This document shows positions 9,701-16,929 of a stretch of DNA of 64,000 nt, in pieces (within the stretch, counting starts at the first letter, position 1; every line of letters begins with the position of its first letter). This DNA comes from an uncultured Bacteroidota bacterium (GTDB taxonomy: Bacteria > Bacteroidota > Bacteroidia > Chitinophagales > Chitinophagaceae), in assembly GCA_903819975.1 (NCBI GenBank), contig CAIJFI010000006.1, forward strand, positions 156,854 to 220,853, written 5' to 3'. The translations under genes were made by a program, and so were the position numbers. Under the pieces are notes generated by a model. It saw only the letters and a program-made list of their open reading frames with translations, was not told the DNA's origin and did not search any database.

Positions 9701-9734
9701 ATAACCCATTGTTTTTCAATGGGTTATTTTTTTT
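9701..9734 (+). terminator. Element-encoded terminator behind tRNA-Arg
   Basis: A perfect 11-bp stem (ATAACCCATTG / CAATGGGTTAT) with a TTTTT loop is followed by eight T. It lies 10 bp after the tRNA CCA end, inside the element, and so replaces the host terminator that integration displaced to 19061. Confidence 0.85.
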
Positions 9735-9786
9735 AACTACCCTCTTGTAGCAAACTCGTCAGCAAAATAGTTGATTTCAAGTTTAT

Positions 9787-11094
9787 TTAAAGTGTGTTTT
9801 CAGTTGAATTTGGCAACTGATTGCTTACACGTTGCTGGTACTGTTTCAACATACTTTTTACCGCACCTTCCTTGTTTTTCTTGATATAGGTTTCAAAAGA
9901 TTTTAGTGTGACGTGTGAACTCACAACCATGATGTCTTTGTAATCACACCCAAGATTTACAAGAGTGGTTATAAGTGTTCTACGTCCACAATGATTGGTT
10001 AACATTGTATATCGTGGCACCATCTCAGTTTTGATTTCACCACCACGATTGTATTTGATTTGTATTTTTCTATTCAACCCTTTTATCATCTTACCAAGTT
10101 CTTTTAACCCATCATTAATTTTTTGGTCTGATATTCTTGGAACATCATTGTTATACTTTTCAAATATTTTCTTTGATTGTGGAAATAGTGGTATCACTGC
10201 TTCATTACCCGTCTTCTTATTTACAATTACTACAACCTCCAATCCATCCTTATCAATATCACAAAACGATGTTAGGTCTGATATACGAACGCCACTCCAA
10301 CACATCAATAAGAACTGGTCGCGTATTCTATCAAGTCGGGGGTTATCAGTTAAATCCAATTCCTCCATTTCTTTAAGTTCTTCTTCGTCTAAGGCAATGT
10401 TATTAGCAGCTTCTTCGGGTATGGTTATATTGTATTTTTCAAATGGATTAAATGGTAGAATGCCATCTGCTACAAGTACTGAAAAAAAGGCTTTAAGACA
10501 CTTTAATCGTCCACTAGCAGAGTTTAGTTTTTTCTGCTCTACCTTTAAAAGGAACTGTTGAAAATTCTTTACAAATGTCTTTTCAAGGACTGAGATATTC
10601 GTCATCTTTATTTTATGATGTTTACAATAGGCTTCTAATCTACTTACAAGTCCAGCGTGATTTTTTAACGTGCCAGTACGGTACATCTCACCATCATTAA
10701 GTTCATAACCATCAATCCTTCTTTGGATAATACTTTCAATAATAGGTATTAAATCAAACACCTCTTTCTTTTTTTCAAAGTATTCACTGGCATCTAATTT
10801 ACTTTCAAGGAACTTTACAATATCATCTTTGGTGGGATAGGTTTTGTGCTCCTTTTGAAACTCCAAGTAGAATTGGTTTAATCTCGTTTTAAGAGTGTAT
10901 AACTCACCTTCAATGGTGCTATTCCATTGTTTTCCCTTACCTGTTTTAATCCAACCATTTTCCCAATCCTTCAAAGGTATTTTATCAATGGGCAACGCAT
11001 AAGTAAATCTATCCACCCCATAGTAGTTCACTGATACATTTATAGAACCAGTTTTTCCATCACTGCTTTTTCGTATGTAATAACTTACGCCCAC
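9787..11094 (-). CDS. Tyrosine recombinase / integrase
   Basis: 435 residues of the Bacteroidota phage-integrase type. An N-terminal arm-binding-like region is followed by a SAM-like core-binding domain (~115-215) and a catalytic domain with the full set of residues: R270 (CWSGVRISDL), K294, H368-x-x-R371 (NHCGRRTL), H394 (SSHVTLKS) and nucleophile Y403 (FETYIK). It should catalyse integration at the tRNA-Arg 3' end. Its start overlaps the end of the HTH gene by 10 bp, so the two are one transcription unit. Its stop is about 90 bp from attL. Confidence 0.93.
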   Translation of the reverse strand: MGVSYYIRKSSDGKTGSINVSVNYYGVDRFTYALPIDKIPLKDWENGWIKTGKGKQWNSTIEGELYTLKTRLNQFYLEFQKEHKTYPTKDDIVKFLESKLDASEYFEKKKEVFDLIPIIESIIQRRIDGYELNDGEMYRTGTLKNHAGLVSRLEAYCKHHKIKMTNISVLEKTFVKNFQQFLLKVEQKKLNSASGRLKCLKAFFSVLVADGILPFNPFEKYNITIPEEAANNIALDEEELKEMEELDLTDNPRLDRIRDQFLLMCWSGVRISDLTSFCDIDKDGLEVVVIVNKKTGNEAVIPLFPQSKKIFEKYNNDVPRISDQKINDGLKELGKMIKGLNRKIQIKYNRGGEIKTEMVPRYTMLTNHCGRRTLITTLVNLGCDYKDIMVVSSHVTLKSFETYIKKNKEGAVKSMLKQYQQRVSNQLPNSTENTL

Positions 11095-11384
11095 TTAAAT
11101 TTAGATGTGTATTTTGAACGAATACCATTTTTCGCTACTGTTAGGTCATGTTCTGTAACTAATACCTTTCTACCAATACCACGATTTACAAGTATACCTT
11201 CCTTCACCCACCTTGAAATCGTATTTGCAGTAACACCAATTAAATCAGCAGCCTGTTCTCGTGTTAGCACATTACTACTTTTTAGTAGACGCTCTTCAAG
11301 TAATTTAAACTCACTGGCAACCACATCTCTTATGGTTGATTGTAAATCCTCTTTTTGTATCAAATACATTGGTGTATTATTCAT
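11085..11384 (-). CDS. Excisionase-like helix-turn-helix protein
   Basis: 99 residues from the ATG at 11384; an upstream alternative at 11438 adds 18 unlikely residues. An N-terminal helical stretch (LIQKEDLQSTIRDVVASEFKLLE) precedes a MerR/excisionase-type HTH: LTREQAADLIGVTANTISRWV then KEGILVNRGIG and a VTEHDL wing. Small proteins of this type beside an integrase usually act as recombination directionality factors or repressors. The overlap with the integrase start supports that role here, but it is inference. Confidence 0.8.
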   Translation of the reverse strand: MNNTPMYLIQKEDLQSTIRDVVASEFKLLEERLLKSSNVLTREQAADLIGVTANTISRWVKEGILVNRGIGRKVLVTEHDLTVAKNGIRSKYTSKFKWA

Positions 11385-11443
11385 TTGAATTGTTTTAAAA
11401 TTATTAAATAAGGTGACTAGCAAAAGCCAGTCACCCAATCTGT

Positions 11444-12943
11444 TTATGCAGCATTTTGCAACACATTTTCAACTCCACTAGTTCGCTCAGATAATATCTT
11501 CTCAAAACGTTTTTCACTGAACTCAACACTTTCGTGGTCCACGTCAAAACCAATTACATTTCTTCCCATTGATAGTCCTACACCCACCGTTCCAGTTCCT
11601 ACGAAACCATCCATAATCGTATCTCCAACACTTGAATAGGCTTGAATAAATGGTGTGTAAATGTCCTCACGACACGGAGCATCATGTTGAAAATTCTTAT
11701 CCACTGCTTCACGTTCACTTTGGTTGTAAGTAGCAGTTTGTATCACATTGGTAATGCAGCTTTCAGGTGAAGCCATATAAAAACCACCACTTTTGGTTTT
11801 TTTGATTTGGTAATCTTCGGTAGACGATTTTTTCATCACATCTTGGTAATATGGTTCCGCACCTGGCTTACAAGCAACGATAATACGTTCATAAGAATTG
11901 ATAAATCTGTTTGGATGTGGCGCGTATTTACTATTGTTCTTAGCCCATATGTTTACATCCAAAATAATCCAACCATCTTTTTCAAGTGCTAACTCAACCT
12001 TACTGCAAACTCCTTTATATCCATTGCGGTATGTTTCACCTAGTACCGTTACCATCACGCCACCTTTTACAAGTTTTCGTTTTTTCTCTTGGCAGAACAA
12101 TACGAAATTTTCAACATACTGCTCAACTGTTTTCTCCCAACCATGGCATAAGTCATCTTGGTTCTTGTATTTTCTTAGCCATAGATACGGATGTGAATCA
12201 ATGCACAATCTGACACTCTCATCCTCAACCTCACTCATATCCATTGAGGATTGGTTATACAATTGATACCAGACCTCATTAGAAGAACCTTCCTTCATCT
12301 CCAATTGTCTTCGCTCTTGGTTGTTGACTTTGTCCTCTTTTGTTTTAAGTAAATCCCAAGCCTTGTGAATTGAAATCACACCTTCGTTTAATTTTTCAAG
12401 AACACCCGTTGCTTTTGGATTGTTGTTCTCGTTCCAATAAACAAACATCAACTTACGTAGGTTTGCAGGTTTCAAATCAAGTCCAAGTACCGCACAAGCA
12501 AGTAGGAATTTATCCTTACCCACCTCACCAAACTCTTCCTCACTAAGTAAGTCCTTAAAACCTAACAAATCACGTTTCTTACCTTGACTTGTACCCACCA
12601 ATCCAAAAAAGTGTTCCACAAGAGATGCCGTCTCAATCAACGAACGTTTAATGCACTGATTTACCTTCATACGATAATCTAATACCTCCTCGTCAGTGAT
12701 ATTGATTACAGTACATTCTAGTTCAGTAATACCTGCATCACCTGATACAAGATACCTTACTACACCATCTACGATGTAGTTAACATTTTTACGTTTTACT
12801 ACTGTTATGGGTTGTTTCTGCCCATAAGATTTCATAGTGAACTGCATTGCCACTAAATTTCCCACTGCATATTTGTTTTCAATAAGTGGGTGAACTTTTA
12901 AAAGTTCTGTTGAGATATTCTCAACGCTTTTTTTACCTGCCAT
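11444..12943 (-). CDS. ParB-like domain fused to beta-class DNA methyltransferase
   Basis: 499 residues. The first ~95 residues resemble the ParB/sulfiredoxin nuclease fold (QPITVVKRKNVNYIVDG, then VVRYLVSGDAG), with the usual G-x-x-R arginine kept. The C-terminal half is an N4/N6 amino-methyltransferase in beta order: catalytic motif IV as DSHPY (residues 249-253), an unusual form of (D/S)PPY, and SAM-binding motif I as DGFVGTGTVG (445-454), then DVDHE. ParB-methylase fusions are common on phages and islands. It sits 132 bp downstream of a nuclease gene, which suggests it protects the element's DNA as a modification enzyme. The target base and sequence are unknown. Confidence 0.88.
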   Translation of the reverse strand: MAGKKSVENISTELLKVHPLIENKYAVGNLVAMQFTMKSYGQKQPITVVKRKNVNYIVDGVVRYLVSGDAGITELECTVINITDEEVLDYRMKVNQCIKRSLIETASLVEHFFGLVGTSQGKKRDLLGFKDLLSEEEFGEVGKDKFLLACAVLGLDLKPANLRKLMFVYWNENNNPKATGVLEKLNEGVISIHKAWDLLKTKEDKVNNQERRQLEMKEGSSNEVWYQLYNQSSMDMSEVEDESVRLCIDSHPYLWLRKYKNQDDLCHGWEKTVEQYVENFVLFCQEKKRKLVKGGVMVTVLGETYRNGYKGVCSKVELALEKDGWIILDVNIWAKNNSKYAPHPNRFINSYERIIVACKPGAEPYYQDVMKKSSTEDYQIKKTKSGGFYMASPESCITNVIQTATYNQSEREAVDKNFQHDAPCREDIYTPFIQAYSSVGDTIMDGFVGTGTVGVGLSMGRNVIGFDVDHESVEFSEKRFEKILSERTSGVENVLQNAA

Positions 12944-13075
12944 TTTTATTTATTTTTGAGATTATAAAATACATATTAAAATTTTCCTACACTCTTGGAA
13001 TACGTCAGTTTAGGGCAAAAAAAAGGGGCTTGAAAATTGCTCTTCAAAAAAATTACCTCCCATTTTAATCTTATG

Positions 13076-13813
13076 CTACTGCAATCCATATTGTGTTTTA
13101 TAATGTTTCCATAATTCAATGGTAGCAAATGCATCAACATAGTTTGATTTTGCTTGGTACTTAACCTCTACCACCCATTTTTGTTCTCCCTTTGAAAGTA
13201 AAATATCAATTAGCACTCCATTATACCTTTTTTCACGCAGAGCTAAATAACCCAACGTCTCAAACATCTTTACGTTCAAATCCTCAATCATCATACCCTG
13301 CATACCAAGTGTTTTATTAAATGAACGAGCCCTATTGCCATCATCCTCAACCCAATAGGCTTTGATTAATTCATACTTAGCCTTCGTAGATGGGTTGGTT
13401 GAGTTTGTGAAACTATATTCAGGAAACATATAAGACATACTACGTCTTAAACGCACCTTCAAATATTCTATGTAACTAACCAAGTCCTTTGCATTTAACT
13501 TACCATTATATCCTTCAATCGTTTCAAGTGGATTTAAGTATAAATCACGAAGACGATTTTGGTTAGATATAAACTCTTCAATCATCTCATCTCTTATCTC
13601 CTGTAACACACCCCATGAATAATTCTTAGGATTTTGGAGATAATGTCTTGCCATCTCTGTATCCATCTTCTCAAACTCACCCGCCTCTTTGAAAATTAAA
13701 GTAGGTACCATATCCATTTTGATTGCACCTGCTTTACCAAGTAGTGCTAATACCTCATCATCAACGGCAGTGTAGCCGTAGTTAGTAATATTGGTTGGGT
13801 TGTTTAATAACAT
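13076..13813 (-). CDS. Putative PD-(D/E)XK restriction endonuclease
   Basis: 245 residues. The C-terminal region carries a PD-(D/E)XK core: D203 in GVLIDILLSKG, then E216-V-K218 in WVVEVKYQ, preceded by a helix (MIEDLNVKMFETLGYLAL) holding a possible early acidic residue. The N-terminal ~150 residues are helical and not recognised. It is the first gene of a leftward unit leading into the ParB-methyltransferase gene, so the pair looks like a type II restriction-modification system. Direct recognition of the family is lacking; another PD-(D/E)XK nuclease role, for example in element processing, is possible. Confidence 0.68.
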   Translation of the reverse strand: MLLNNPTNITNYGYTAVDDEVLALLGKAGAIKMDMVPTLIFKEAGEFEKMDTEMARHYLQNPKNYSWGVLQEIRDEMIEEFISNQNRLRDLYLNPLETIEGYNGKLNAKDLVSYIEYLKVRLRRSMSYMFPEYSFTNSTNPSTKAKYELIKAYWVEDDGNRARSFNKTLGMQGMMIEDLNVKMFETLGYLALREKRYNGVLIDILLSKGEQKWVVEVKYQAKSNYVDAFATIELWKHYKTQYGLQ

Positions 13814-13829
13814 TGCTTCTAATTTTTTA

Positions 13830-13862
13830 CAAAGATAAGGTAATTCGGTTCAATATTCCAAA
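13830..13862 (-). promoter_or_regulatory. Promoter of the nuclease-methyltransferase-integrase unit
   Basis: TTTG (13862-13859), a 21-nt spacer and TATCTTTG (13837-13830) match the host consensus exactly. The predicted start near 13823 leaves only about 10 nt before the nuclease ATG. This is the best two-box promoter in the element. Confidence 0.75.
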
Positions 13863-13885
13863 TATATAGGAAATTTTATTTTTGA

Positions 13886-13902
13886 TAGGTAGTTTATACC
13901 TA
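13886..13902. promoter_or_regulatory. Palindromic operator candidate
   Basis: TAGGTA (13886-13891) and TACCTA (13897-13902) form a perfect 6-bp palindrome with a 5-bp spacer, 24 bp upstream of the -33 box of the nuclease promoter. It fits a site for a dimeric HTH regulator such as the excisionase-like protein. No protein can be assigned from sequence alone. Confidence 0.4.
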
Positions 13903-13913
13903 ATTTTAAAACC

Positions 13914-14029
13914 AATACCCGTCCTGCCCCTATACCTGCCGGCAGTGTCGGGGGTATTTCCTGCCTTATAAACGCATTTGGGGTGTTTTTATTACCCGTT
14001 CAATTCCACGAACCAATACCGACTGGTTC
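13914..14029. other. Hairpin-rich candidate replication origin / nicking region
   Basis: The 387-bp gap between the nuclease and Rep genes holds a G+C-richer island with nested inverted repeats: AATACCC (13914-13920) with GGGTATT (13952-13958) around the perfect palindrome CTGCCGGCAG (13936-13945), then GAACCA (14010-14015) with TGGTTC (14024-14029). HUH replication initiators nick at or beside such hairpins, commonly close to their own gene, which begins at 14201. No nick-site consensus was identified. The rest of the gap (14030-14200) holds no recognised element. Confidence 0.4.
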
Positions 14030-14200
14030 CAATGGCATCTAAACTTTTGTACGAACCTAAGATAACTAAAAAATAAATTTTGGGATTTTTAACCTGTAAT
14101 AGGGATTTTGGTGTGAACCAAAGTATTTATTGTTTTACCATGAAGGATTTATTCCTTAAAGGATTTTCCATATCCTCTTGGTACTAATAATACTTAACAA

Positions 14201-15052
14201 ATGAAAAACAATCACTACCCCACTTACCATCAAATCCTAACCATTAACAAAGAAGGTAACTACGAATATATAAGAACAGGTGCTACACTCAATAATCAAT
14301 ATTACCTATCACTACCCGTTATATTGGGATTATACGATACCAGTGACCCAACACTACGTAAGTATCTAAAAAAATATGGTAAAAGCACAGATAGTTTCCT
14401 TGCAGATAGCAGGTTGTTTATACAGGAAGAATTTTTAAAATCCCATAAGTTCCATTTAAGACCCAGTAACAAAAGTTCTTACCATCCCTATCAAAAACAA
14501 AATATCGTTGGTGCTAAAATACCTTACATCATTACCACTAAATCCTCTACCAGTCAACAACAACTTATTAGTAATAGCAGTTGCAACAGACAACTCATAT
14601 TAAAAGAATTAAAACAAATTGATTGGGATTTATTCATCACCATCCAAACCAGCAGTAAAACCACACAGGACTATTGGGATATGACTATGTTAAGGTTTAT
14701 TGATTTAATGGGTGCTCACGTAGAAAATGATGGTGTTATGGCAGCATACTCAACTGAATATAATTTTGAACCAGTTGACGAAAGAATATTAAAATATAAA
14801 TCCAACCACAGACATATTCATATCCTCTTGAATAGAAATAAAGAAATCATACATCTTGAAACCATTAAAGAACTCATGACTATTTCAATGAATAAAGGAA
14901 AACTAAATCCAACAGAATACCACGTATCGGTATATGATAAGACAATGTGGGCTACTAATTATATTCTAAAACAATATAGTATTACAAAAAGTAATTTTTC
15001 AATTGTAGTACCAAGTAAAGAATTACTTAATGGGCATACCAATGTCTCTTGA
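14201..15052 (+). CDS. HUH-superfamily replication initiator / relaxase-like protein
   Basis: 283 residues, no close family recognised, but the three Rep motifs appear in order and spacing. Motif 1 is DLFITIQT (143-150). Motif 2 is the HUH signature HIH (205-207) within SNHRHIHILL. Motif 3 is Y254-x-x-K257 in WATNYILKQY, a single catalytic tyrosine. The N-terminal ~130 residues are basic and Ser/Asn-rich, possibly DNA binding. Single-Tyr HUH proteins cleave one strand and start rolling-circle replication or transfer. It is divergent from the nuclease operon across a hairpin-rich gap, which may be its origin. A role in mobilisation is equally possible. Confidence 0.65.
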   Translation: MKNNHYPTYHQILTINKEGNYEYIRTGATLNNQYYLSLPVILGLYDTSDPTLRKYLKKYGKSTDSFLADSRLFIQEEFLKSHKFHLRPSNKSSYHPYQKQNIVGAKIPYIITTKSSTSQQQLISNSSCNRQLILKELKQIDWDLFITIQTSSKTTQDYWDMTMLRFIDLMGAHVENDGVMAAYSTEYNFEPVDERILKYKSNHRHIHILLNRNKEIIHLETIKELMTISMNKGKLNPTEYHVSVYDKTMWATNYILKQYSITKSNFSIVVPSKELLNGHTNVS

Positions 15053-15572
15053 TAAACTATGACTTTGCAATCATCCTTAGTTGAAATATTTTGTTTAGCC
15101 AGATACCTTACCCCCATACTAACATTATCCTCCAACCATTTTTAACGACTATCGTTTGTCTTCTCCGCTATGTTTCCTTATTATCCCAAAGGTGCAGATA
15201 CTCCTACGAATTAAAGTGGTTCTTGTTGCTCAACTGAGTTGCTCCCCACCTGATATATCCTTTTTCTGTCGGTTATGTCGTTGTTAAAATTTACGAAATT
15301 TTACCCGTAATAAAAAATCCTGATGAAAGTTTTTTGAATAAATTTCTAAAATTTGTTTGTCGTGAATAACTGGTTGGTTACAAATACTAGCACTAAGTCC
15401 TAAATGCTAGTTGCTGCTACTCTAAGCAATAATTTTACTAGTAATTGCTAGTATTTCTTTACTGTGGAAATATGATACTCTTCGTGAAGTAACCACCATT
15501 TATTTTCAAAATAAGACGACTGGTTGAACTTTCAAATCAAGTGTGAAGGTATTTATAATTAAATATATATCA
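15053..15572. other. Non-coding gap after the HUH gene
   Basis: About 520 bp with no supported gene. It contains the long inverted repeat at 15382-15456 and an ACTGGTTGAA sequence at 15519-15528 that recurs inverted at 16204-16213, just before the serine recombinase gene. Nothing else was recognised. Confidence 0.5.
15382..15456. repeat. 11-bp inverted repeat, possible terminator or recombination site
   Basis: AAATACTAGCA (15382-15392) and TGCTAGTATTT (15446-15456) are perfect reverse complements separated by 53 bp. The interior has a further TGCTAG (15405-15410) and the pair AGCAAT/ATTGCT. It closely resembles the terminator arm at 16059-16107 (ATACTGGCAA/TTGCCAGTAT), so it may be a terminator for the HUH gene. 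Repeated CTAG half-sites would also suit a resolvase site. Confidence 0.45.
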
Positions 15573-15740
15573 ATGAAATTAAGAACTCTAATTGAAGAAA
15601 AACCCAAAAGAAAATTGAAGATGATTGTTACCGAGACCCAGTTCCGTATACTTGCAGAAAACGTCATCCAACTCCAAGAACAAAAACAAATAAAAAACAC
15701 TTACCTAATAAAAAGTACCAACAATGAGAAGAAGAAATAA
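15573..15740 (+). CDS. Small basic hypothetical protein
   Basis: 55 residues from the ATG at 15573; a GTG at 15543 would add ten. The sequence is Lys/Glu/Gln-rich (MKLRTLIEEKPKRKLKMIV then TETQFRILAENVIQLQEQ) and predicts a strand followed by a helix. The ITE/VTE-x-Q pattern occurs in many short phage proteins, but I do not recognise a family. Its end overlaps the start of the next gene by 17 bp, so the two are probably one transcript. Confidence 0.5.
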   Translation: MKLRTLIEEKPKRKLKMIVTETQFRILAENVIQLQEQKQIKNTYLIKSTNNEKKK

Positions 15741-16032
15741 CAAAACAAGGTACCAAGATAAGGTAGTGTTTGTATTGGATGCCAACTCTCAAAACAGAAA
15801 TACCCCAAATACGAAGGACACCTATGACTACGTCAATAATATGTTGGAAATAATGCTCCGTAAAAACAATGTTTCCACCGATACTGTATTCATGGGCGGT
15901 TCCAAACATGATTTATGTATGTGGTTGAGTGGAATACTAGAATTTTATACTTTTTCAACAATTGAGGTTGAAGACAATACCTATTCATATTCAAAAGACA
16001 AAGATTTTATGTTGCCAAAGAACTTTCGTTAA
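15724..16032 (+). CDS. Hypothetical protein
   Basis: 102 residues, beginning MRRRNNKTRYQDKVVFVLDAN. It has a hydrophobic strand (KVVFVLDA), a helix (YDYVNNMLEIMLRKN) and a CMWLSGILEF segment. No family is recognised, and no signal peptide or membrane segment is seen. It overlaps the preceding small gene and is followed by a strong terminator at 16059. Coding status rests on the open frame, the overlap with its neighbour and the terminator placement. Confidence 0.5.
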   Translation: MRRRNNKTRYQDKVVFVLDANSQNRNTPNTKDTYDYVNNMLEIMLRKNNVSTDTVFMGGSKHDLCMWLSGILEFYTFSTIEVEDNTYSYSKDKDFMLPKNFR

Positions 16033-16058
16033 ATGCACAACGTCCAAGTCCAAAAATT

Positions 16059-16107
16059 ATACTGGCAATCTGTAGTCTTTTAATAACAGTTGCCAGTATT
16101 TTTTTGT
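16059..16107 (+). terminator. Terminator after the small-gene pair
   Basis: Perfect 10-bp stem ATACTGGCAA / TTGCCAGTAT with a 21-nt loop, followed by a run of T. It lies 27 bp after the stop at 16032. Confidence 0.75.
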
Positions 16108-16176
16108 TATCACTTTATTCAAATTTTAAATAAGTTAAAAACCTCTAGAAAAGCGTTAAAATTTAATAATTACGCA

Positions 16177-16200
16177 AATTTCAAACGTTCGTTTAAAATT
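16177..16200. repeat. Inverted repeat upstream of the serine recombinase
   Basis: Arms 16177-16187 and 16190-16200 match at 10 of 11 positions around a central TT, with core AAACG-TT-CGTTT. It lies 41 bp upstream of the recombinase start. The size and 2-bp centre resemble a serine-recombinase crossover site, where central dinucleotides are exchanged. An operator controlling the recombinase is the alternative. Confidence 0.45.
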
Positions 16201-16240
16201 CGCTTCAACCAGTTCATTACCTTAGCTAAAACCTATTAAA

Positions 16241-16885
16241 ATGGAAAAATACATCGGCTATGTAAGAACTAGTACTGGTAAACAAGTCATTGGTCTTGAC
16301 GAACAAACCAACAAGATTTATCAATTCATCCAATCAACAGGTGACACCTTAGTTGAAATAGTCACCGAACAACAAAGTGGTAAAAATAACAATCGTGTTA
16401 AATTAGAATACGCCACCAACTTATGTATAAAACACGGATATACCTTATTATTTACCAAATTAGACAGGTTGTCCCGCGAAGTGGAGTTCTTATTCACTCT
16501 GAGGAACAAAGGCGTAAAATTGAAATGTATTGAACTTCCGGAACTAAATACATTAACACTCGGTATATTCGGTAGTGTTGCCCAATGGGAACGTGAATTG
16601 ATATCATCAAGAACAAAAGCAGCACTTAGTCAGGTTCGTCTTCACAAAAAACTCGGCACACCCGAAAACCTAACCTTAGAAGCTAGAACCAAAGGTGCTC
16701 AATCCATCAAATCCAACCGATTAGAAAACGAGAACTGGAAAAAGGCTAAGATGTTTATAGACCACTTCCAAATGAAACACGGTTACATCAACTACAACGA
16801 AATATCAAGACAACTGAACCAAAATGGTTACAAAACCCGTAACGGTTGTAAGTTCTCATCAGGTATAGTTAGAAGGCTGGTGTAA
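16241..16885 (+). CDS. Serine recombinase (resolvase/invertase family)
   Basis: 214 residues. The resolvase catalytic domain starts YIGYVRTST with nucleophile Ser11 and Arg9, followed by LFTKLDRLSRE and a long helix with VAQWERELISSRTKAAL (E-helix). The short C-terminus (NYNEISRQLNQNGYKTRNG then CKFSSGIVRRL) is a compact recombinase-type HTH. The length fits a small resolvase or invertase rather than a large serine integrase. It may resolve element multimers or invert a segment. Candidate sites are at 16177-16200 and 15382-15456. Confidence 0.9.
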   Translation: MEKYIGYVRTSTGKQVIGLDEQTNKIYQFIQSTGDTLVEIVTEQQSGKNNNRVKLEYATNLCIKHGYTLLFTKLDRLSREVEFLFTLRNKGVKLKCIELPELNTLTLGIFGSVAQWERELISSRTKAALSQVRLHKKLGTPENLTLEARTKGAQSIKSNRLENENWKKAKMFIDHFQMKHGYINYNEISRQLNQNGYKTRNGCKFSSGIVRRLV

Positions 16886-16888
16886 AAA

Positions 16889-16918
16889 AAGAGGATGGTT
16901 ATTTAAAACCACCCTCTT
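16889..16918. terminator. Bidirectional terminator between convergent genes
   Basis: AAGAGG-a-TGGTT (16889-16900) pairs with AACCA-c-CCTCTT (16907-16918) around a short loop, flanked by A-rich sequence upstream and a T-rich tract on the other strand. It sits between the recombinase stop (16885) and the convergent secreted-protein stop (16930). Confidence 0.75.
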
Positions 16919-16929
16919 GAAATTCAACG

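Noticed and set aside
9995..10561. 188-residue plus-strand ORF within the integrase gene
   Set aside because: Antisense shadow of a well-supported tyrosine integrase with all catalytic residues.
14140..14187. 15-codon ORF (MKDLFLKGFSISSWY) upstream of the HUH gene as a leader peptide
   Set aside because: Too short to support without conservation data; it overlaps a small AAGGA/TCCTT inverted repeat but shows no attenuator structure.
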